Assembly (NCBI GenBank): GCA_032622095.1
Contig: CP136065.1
Coordinates: 53,935,949-53,999,948 of the forward strand
Length of the DNA: 64,000 nucleotides
From: Siphonodentalium dalli
Lineage: Eukaryota > Mollusca > Scaphopoda > Gadilida > Siphonodentaliidae
Reading direction: 5' to 3'
Every line of letters starts with the position of its first letter. Position 1 is the first letter of the stretch. A program made the translations under genes and the position numbers. Below, piece after piece: positions 57,939-64,000 of this stretch. Under the pieces are notes generated by a model, which was given only the letters and a program-made list of their open reading frames with translations, had not been told where the DNA came from and made no database searches.

Positions 57939-58383
57939 TTAAAGGCACGGGCGGCGTTCGTTGCAGAAATATTCATATCTGTTCAAATCGTGATCAACAG
58001 AAGGAATATTAAAATATATATAGTTTTGTTCATATGCCAAACATAATCAACGCGTAAATAGTATATTGTCGTCAAGACGTACGATGATGTACGTAAACAA
58101 AAGCCCGCTCGTGTTAAAGAAGTTTTGCTTCTGTTTACATAACACAGCGCAATTCTATTGGTTAATCACACACAAATGATATAAACGCTCTTTATTATTT
58201 CCATATCAGGAAAACAGTAACAAATAACGCTCTTTATGTTTACCATATCCGGATCTAAACAAAAGCCAGGTTCTGTAACGTTGTTTTTCTCTATTTTACT
58301 ATTATTTATGTTTATTGCGGGTTTTGACGGAGTTGAATATTTTAACAGCATATACCCACCACCAATGCCGCCCGTATCTTTAA
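57939..58383 (+). mobile_element. TTAA-flanked MITE, copy 5 (internal deletion)
   Basis: Same ends as 10264 with TTAA on both sides, about 80 bp shorter. The deletion removes the segment after TTCTGTAACGTT. Confidence 0.85.
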
Positions 58384-59189
58384 TTTCCGTGGTTATATCT
58401 GGTATTGTTATAATTTGATTTACCGCATCATTACGTTCTGTTCACTTGTGCTTAGCGGACCACATCTGAGTGATAAGCATTTTTTTTCCGAATTCCTGTT
58501 TGTCGCACATTTTGGATATATCTTAGTTGGGAGTTCGAACCACGTGATAAGCCACCAAAGAGAACAATTGGGCGAAACCATTTAAAAAAATAAAATAAAA
58601 CTGTTTCTAAATATTGAATCAAATGGAACTCCATGAAACCTACAAAAATAACAAAACATAATTTCAACTGTATCTACCAACATGGCGCATCAGCCACACA
58701 CCAAGAATGGTCTCGCGTTTCAGAGTTCCCGAAAGCCGCCAAATGTTACCGACTCTTGCTCTGGTTTCGAATTATTTTTCTCTTAAAACACTAATTAAAC
58801 TCGATTCCCATCCCCTTGATCAATCATTCTTTATTCGTGCAAAAAATAGCATGTTGTAGGATTTTAAGCAGGGGAGTTTGTCAGTTAATTAGAATTTGAG
58901 ACGATTTGATAGAACGATTCGGTATAGGTCTGACAGTACGTTTCACAGCGTAGTGTTGATTTCCGATACGAGTTGGCACGTGTTCCATTATGCGCTACGT
59001 CTGGGTTGTTCCACGTTCACTTGGAAATTGAAATTCGTGCATTGTTCTTAAAACAATAAAGACACAAAAGTACCCCCAAACAGTACCACACAATTAGCGG
59101 ATGCAAAGACTACCTTTGCATCGATGCGTTTTCCTCAGGAATTTGGAAGGCTGCATGAAAGCTCTGTCATTTCGAATCCTTTAGATATC
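58384..59189. other. Non-coding stretch, nothing recognised
   Basis: No supported gene. Confidence 0.4.
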
Positions 59190-60062
59190 TATTATATATT
59201 TTGGAAGATCTGTGTGTCTGTGTGTCTGTGTGTGTGTTCGCGATGAACTCGAAAACAACCGACCCGATTTCTATGAAACTTGGTATGTGGGGGTATTTTC
59301 GGCCGGGAACGGGCATAGGCCTATTAATTTGCCCGTGCGACGTGACATTGACCTTGAAATCGGGTAATTTCAAGGTCAAACGCCCGAATATCACGGGATT
59401 TCGATGAAACTTGGTATGTGGGGGTATTTTCGGCCGGGAACGGGCATAGGCCTATTAATTTGCCCGTGCGACGTGACCTTGACCTTAAAATCTGGTAATT
59501 TCAAGGTCAAACGCCCGAATATCGCGGGATTTCGATGAAACTTGGTATGTGGGGTTATCTCCGGCTGGGGAGTGGCATAAACCTATTAATTTGCCCGTGC
59601 GACGTGACCTTGACCCTGAAATCGGGTCATTTCAAGGTCAAACGCCCGAATATCACGGGATTTCGATGTAACTTGGTGTGTGGGGGTCCTTTCGCATGGG
59701 GAGTCTCATAAGCATATTCATTTGCCCGTGCGACGTGACCTTGACCTTGGAATCGGGTAACTTCAAGGTCAAATCGCCAATTTTGATGGGATTTCGACGA
59801 AATTTGATACGTGGGGTTACTTTTGTCCACTGATTGTTTTGGACGGGTCATATCGTGACCCCGACCTGACCTTGACCTTCAAAATGATCAATTCGAGGTC
59901 AAATCGGGTAAAACCCGATGGATTTCGACGGGCACCTTTGTCGGGTACTTTTGTCCGGGTAGTGTTTTGGACAGGTCAAATCGTGACCCCACTTGACCTT
60001 GACATTCAAAATGGACAATTCAAGGTCAAAGCCCGGACGAAGTCGGGTCACCTTCTAGTAAT
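59190..60062 (+). repeat. Degenerate array of about 120-bp units (type 4)
   Basis: Head GATCTGTGTGTCTGTGTGTC, then six to seven units with GATTTCGATGAAACTTGGTA, GCCCGTGCGACGTGACCTTG and TTTCAAGGTCAAA. Open frames on both strands are by-products. Confidence 0.85.
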
Positions 60063-60165
60063 ATATATTACTTGAATTAAAGCTACTATTTGAGACAAGT
60101 ATATCATTGAACTCTGTCACTCGAGCGTCATGTGTGGTCGGCTGGACCCGCCACTGTACTGTATA

Positions 60166-60553
60166 TTAAAGGTACACAATCCGATTCGATGACCCCCGTA
60201 TCATCACATTACAACAACATCAACAACATTTCTTCAAAATACGCTTTAGTTATCAGAATCGATTAATTACCAAAAACTAATACTATAACCACTGTCAAGT
60301 CTAGTATTTTCCCCAAAACGTGTTATATATCAACATTTTGTTCAACACAATTTGGTATCGAGAGTATGTCGGTTGGGTCGTAGAATATTTTCTAGGCCGC
60401 CAAATATTCCAGGTTGTGCAAAATAAAAGATTTCAAAATTCGTTATCTGATAATTACGAGCTTTGATGGGTGGGTTCCTCGACTCGAATCAAATTGTTTT
60501 TACCCCCGAAGCCAAAGAGATAGTAAATTAGGAGCGTTAATTTATGTATCTAT
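60166..60553. mobile_element. TTAA-end inverted-repeat element, copy 1
   Basis: Left TTAAAGGTACACAATCCGATT. The right side, read in reverse, matches the left part of 61956-62150, including ATATTTGGCGGCC and AACCCACC(A/C)ATCAAAGCTC. Confidence 0.55.
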
Positions 60554-61339
60554 AAGTCTCGTATATATGCTGCGTATTCTCGGAGAACAAACGAACGTTA
60601 TATATGGTAGAGATTTATCTGAATGGACGGAGTCACCGGCTCAGTATGCATGGTGTATGCATGGCTTCATACATGCGTGGACAAATTATGCTTATTTACG
60701 TGTCAGATCTAACCACATATTAGGTGAGATAATGACAAGATTATATGTCGTCAAATAATTATGGAGTGCACTTAACTTCTGTGCCGCACATTCAGTAATA
60801 TTAAAATAAGCACAACGTGTATCGTATTGCCATTAATGAATGGGTAATGGGTAATGGATTTGCGTATTTATTCGACTTGATTATTATTAAAGACTATAAA
60901 GCAACAGATGCGATATCTGATACCACACACACGATGAATATAACGGTATCAAGATCGCCCCTTTGTTCGATACATGTCACCATATAAAGTACATATGTCT
61001 ATTAAACTTATCGTCGAAAAACTAAAATGGTGTTTGCACGCAATCCAATATTCGATAATGTTGAAAGAAATATCTTGCTGGACACTATTGGATCCATATT
61101 CCCATTGAAATTAGATTTTGATACCCACTTAATTGTTAACATTGAATTCGAACGCATTAAATGGTAGGCTTGGTTAAAGGGACATATGAACCTCCAAATT
61201 ATGTACATGTATATAAATATACGTCGATAAATACGTGAACTTCAGGCCTTATATAACCTCTAACAATACTTGCCAAAGTAAATTTATGTGCCCACTTTTT
61301 TCAAATTTTCGCACATTACTGAGACAAACTTCTTTGTTG
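60554..61339. other. Non-coding stretch, nothing recognised
   Basis: No supported gene. Confidence 0.4.
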
Positions 61340-61736
61340 TTAACCCTTTACCCAACAAACCGGCCAAAATTGGCCAAATAAAGCTTCAACAGCCTAAAAT
61401 ATCTTTGGTCTGTCTCAATAGAACCATACAAATATGGATATCATTGGAACCGGCTCATTGACCACATTGTGATGGTTACAGTTATGCCCTGTTCCATGCA
61501 TTCTCTTATATATGCGAGTCGACCATAGGTCGCCTCGCAAATATAAGAGAATGCATTGGCCTAAAAAAATTTTTTTTAACACTTTTTACCATTTTTTCTT
61601 ACATTCTTTAACAATTTTATAATTTTTAATGTGTTAAACCAATGCATTCTCTTATATATGCGAGGCGACCTATGGTCGACTCGCATATATAAGAGAATGC
61701 ATTGGCACAGGGCCCTTCTGTTGGTTAAAGGGTTAA
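61340..61736. mobile_element. Double-hairpin element, copy E, with TTAA ends
   Basis: TTAACCCTTTACCCAACA at the left and TTGGTTAAAGGGTTAA at the right. Hairpins at 61492-61560 and 61638-61706 in mirrored orientation. About 130 bp of extra sequence lie between the left end and the first hairpin. Confidence 0.85.
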
Positions 61737-61955
61737 CATAGCAGGAATATACCAACAATGGGGTGTCTTTATTGTTTTATGCTGAAGAAAATTCGGGCCC
61801 CGATTCAAATTGAATTACTTGATTAAGTATTTCTGTTGCATAGATATATAGAAAGTACTTAACATATTCAACGACCTATTTCATTCCCTGGAATGGCTTG
61901 TGACAAAAGCGAGCTTTACGATATATAGATATAATTTGGGGCTTCAACCCGCAAT

Positions 61956-62150
61956 TTAAAGATACATAATCCGATTTAACGCCCCTAAATAAATATTTCT
62001 TGGGCTTTGGGCGTAAACAATATTTGAATTGTTTCGACGAACCCACCAATCAAAGCTCTACTCGGAGTTATCAGATTTAGATATTTGAAATCCGTTATTT
62101 TTCACCACCTGGAATATTTGGCGGCCAGGCAAATATTCTGCTGACTTCTT
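61956..62150. mobile_element. TTAA-end repeat, copy 2 (one end)
   Basis: Starts TTAAAGATACATAATCCGATT and matches the reverse complement of the right part of 60166-60553. Confidence 0.5.
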
Positions 62151-63930
62151 CCAGAAATAGTACAGACAGGCGCAAGATCACGGCTCCCTGTACGATCAGT
62201 GGCCGTCGCAAATTAATTTCGGAATAATGTATAAGACGATGAAAGGTATGCCTATCAACAAGAATACGGTATGTTGTGATAGCTGATGTGCGGATACATA
62301 CACATACTTATTTACGAATCGGTAATCATGTTATATTCATGCAAACTGACATGTTATATGGCACCATGCTGGTTACCCATGGAAATGCTATGTGTTTAAA
62401 TTTGTGATAACTCTTGTTGGGTAATTCTAATTTGAACTAGGAATAACCATATATGGAAACTGTAAACCACACTCGCTCATCTCCAAACTGCCAAGAAAAA
62501 CCGTTATAGGACTTTTTCGGAAAATATTATACCGTGAGTGGTATTGTTGTGAGTATTTATTGGTGATAAACTAATTTGGATAACTAGATCGGCTTTTGGT
62601 GAAATTCCGTTGTTGTTGTTGTTGTTATTGTTGTTGTTATTGTTGTTGTAACTGGATGACACGGGGACCAACGAATCGGATTAGGTATATTTAAGAAACA
62701 TGTATGAGGACACACAGCGTCTGAGAGGCTATGTGAACTGAAATCTTTAGAACTGCCAACACTGGAAAAAAACAAGAGAAACGAATGTGTGCAATCGGTT
62801 ATATGTGCACGAATGACTCTTTGGATATCTGGCGCCGGCGGTTTACGCTTTCCAACTCTAAAACTCCAGCCCATTTGGATAAGATCGGTTCATCCATCAT
62901 TGCAGATAAATATTCTCACAATCGTAATGTCGTAAGTGTCAAGAAATACACATCGGTCGCAGGGTTTGAAAAATGCTTTCCTGCTATCTCCCAAAAACCA
63001 ATCGATACACAATTTGGGGAAATAATTGTCCCCTTAGAAGGATTTCAGAAGTCTGTAAGCTCCTATAGGTCACCCATATACTGCAAGTCGATCACTCCTC
63101 GCGTAAGTTAAACAGATGTGTCAACGATAGTCGATATTCGGTAATTGTAACGTGTTTTCTGACGCCTCGTTTGTTGAAGCAATATGCCTATCAATAAACG
63201 GGTGATAGTAAGAGTGTATGATTGAATAGTTTGAGGTATATTATAGCCGTCATAGTATGTGTTGAGTATCATGGCACATATTGATTCGTGTCACAAACTC
63301 ACAAATCGAAATTTCGGCTGTCCCTGCTGGTTTATGACAGAATGAGACTACGAAACACACTTTTTGAGTTTCGACATCATATTCTCGTACAAGAGCTAGT
63401 ATGTATAACTTAAATAGTAACATAGGTTAGTTTAAACATATTTTATTAGCAAAAATAGCTAACTGGATTGGGGCACAAGTTAAACATTGCTAACTTATTG
63501 ACGCCCCTTTCCAACAAACAATTGACAATTAACAAAAAGAGTTAGGCTTTCTGCCTGCAATACATAACACAAAGGTATACAAACAACACTTGTATGATTA
63601 AAATATGATGATAAAGAGGGGATACACGTTAAGATGTAAAAGTGTATTGTTTGCGTCAGAATGGGGCTGTGATTGTGGGCCTTCGATTGATTATGTGATA
63701 TTTTGTTTCCTAATTTATATATTACTATTTCCATTCGCTAGGTTTGGTATACTATTAATCATTAAATCGTTGTGTTTCTATAATATACTTTTGAGCAAAA
63801 ATGAATAACTTGCAATTTATTTGCTCAGTCTCATGGGTGGAGCCGAAAAGTATATTTTCAATGGTCAAGTGTAGTATGCACAGTTGAGATATACTATCAT
63901 ACACAGGTTCATACTGGATTTATTTTATTC
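62151..63930. other. Mostly unrecognised non-coding sequence
   Basis: GTT/ATT repeat at 62611-62650. A 108-codon frame at 62785-63111 ends just after GTAAGT but has no recognised domain or acceptor-supported start. 63439-63512 is a dispersed repeat also seen at 31390-31460. Confidence 0.4.
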
Positions 63931-64000
63931 TTAACCCTTTACCCAACAGAACGGCCCTGTGCCAATGCATTCTCTTATATATGCGAGTCGACCATAGGTC
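63931..64000 (+). mobile_element. Double-hairpin element, copy F, cut by the window end
   Basis: TTAACCCTTTACCCAACAGA, then CCCTGTGCC and the first half of the 69-bp hairpin. The left end matches the ends of copy E. Confidence 0.85.

Noticed and set aside
62785-63111. Frame ending at GTAAGT, as a possible later receptor exon
   Set aside because: The residues do not resemble any part of the ligand-binding, kinase-homology or cyclase domains, and no acceptor site fixes a start.

Overview
This is eukaryotic DNA from an animal, most likely a marine lophotrochozoan (mollusc-like). The reasons are low-GC, repeat-dominated non-coding sequence, one recognisable exon with a canonical splice donor, tRNA-derived SINE-like heads, TTAA-flanked MITEs, and long arrays of a style common in mollusc genomes (CCGTCCGT runs followed by degenerate units containing phrases like AAATTTGGTATG). 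The lineage call is inference. There is no bacterial or operon structure.

Region 1 (2-8284) is the outstanding object: a giant inverted repeat whose only recognisable gene is a C2H2-zinc-finger / poly-Q / A32-like packaging ATPase of the Polinton (Maverick)/adintovirus type. It has two intact copies facing outwards (1303-3069 minus, 5347-7122 plus), one copy truncated at its 3' end (3250-4638 minus) and two mirrored gene fragments (494-613, 7811-7937). At the centre (4884-5101) is a GC-rich stem that encloses two smaller palindromes. This is the T/Y topology of parvovirus-type terminal hairpins. A 49-bp motif (called J here) occurs seven times and lies at the edge of each internal block. The arrangement looks like an integrated inverted dimer of a hairpin-ended linear DNA. 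No polymerase, integrase, Rep-type nickase or capsid gene is visible. The left outer end coincides with the window edge, so the outer boundary and target-site duplication cannot be checked.

Region 2 (8.3-32 kb) is non-coding and packed with small transposon-like repeats. These include a TTAA-flanked MITE family (10264, 14784, 25037, 28874; a fifth copy at 57939), a double-hairpin element (14168-14625), G/C-run-ended elements with about 8-bp flanking direct repeats (23280-24923, 26545-27104), fold-back palindromes, tRNA-like SINE heads and a TCA microsatellite.

Region 3 (33-35.2 kb) is a satellite of 54-bp units organised as a 162-bp trimer. Regions at 35.3-43 kb hold further arrays and fold-back elements.

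Region 4: at 43451-43801 there is one convincing host coding exon: a signal peptide plus the start of a natriuretic-peptide-receptor / receptor guanylyl cyclase-type ligand-binding domain, ending at GTGAGT. No later exon was recognised, so the rest (43.8-64 kb) may be its first intron or intergenic DNA. It holds three adjacent tandem arrays (47.7-49.8 kb), several palindromes, a pair of TA-type MITEs, further arrays and more copies of the hairpin cassette, the last cut by the window end.

Most long open frames in this window are shadows of the ATPase gene or of tandem repeats whose period is a multiple of three.
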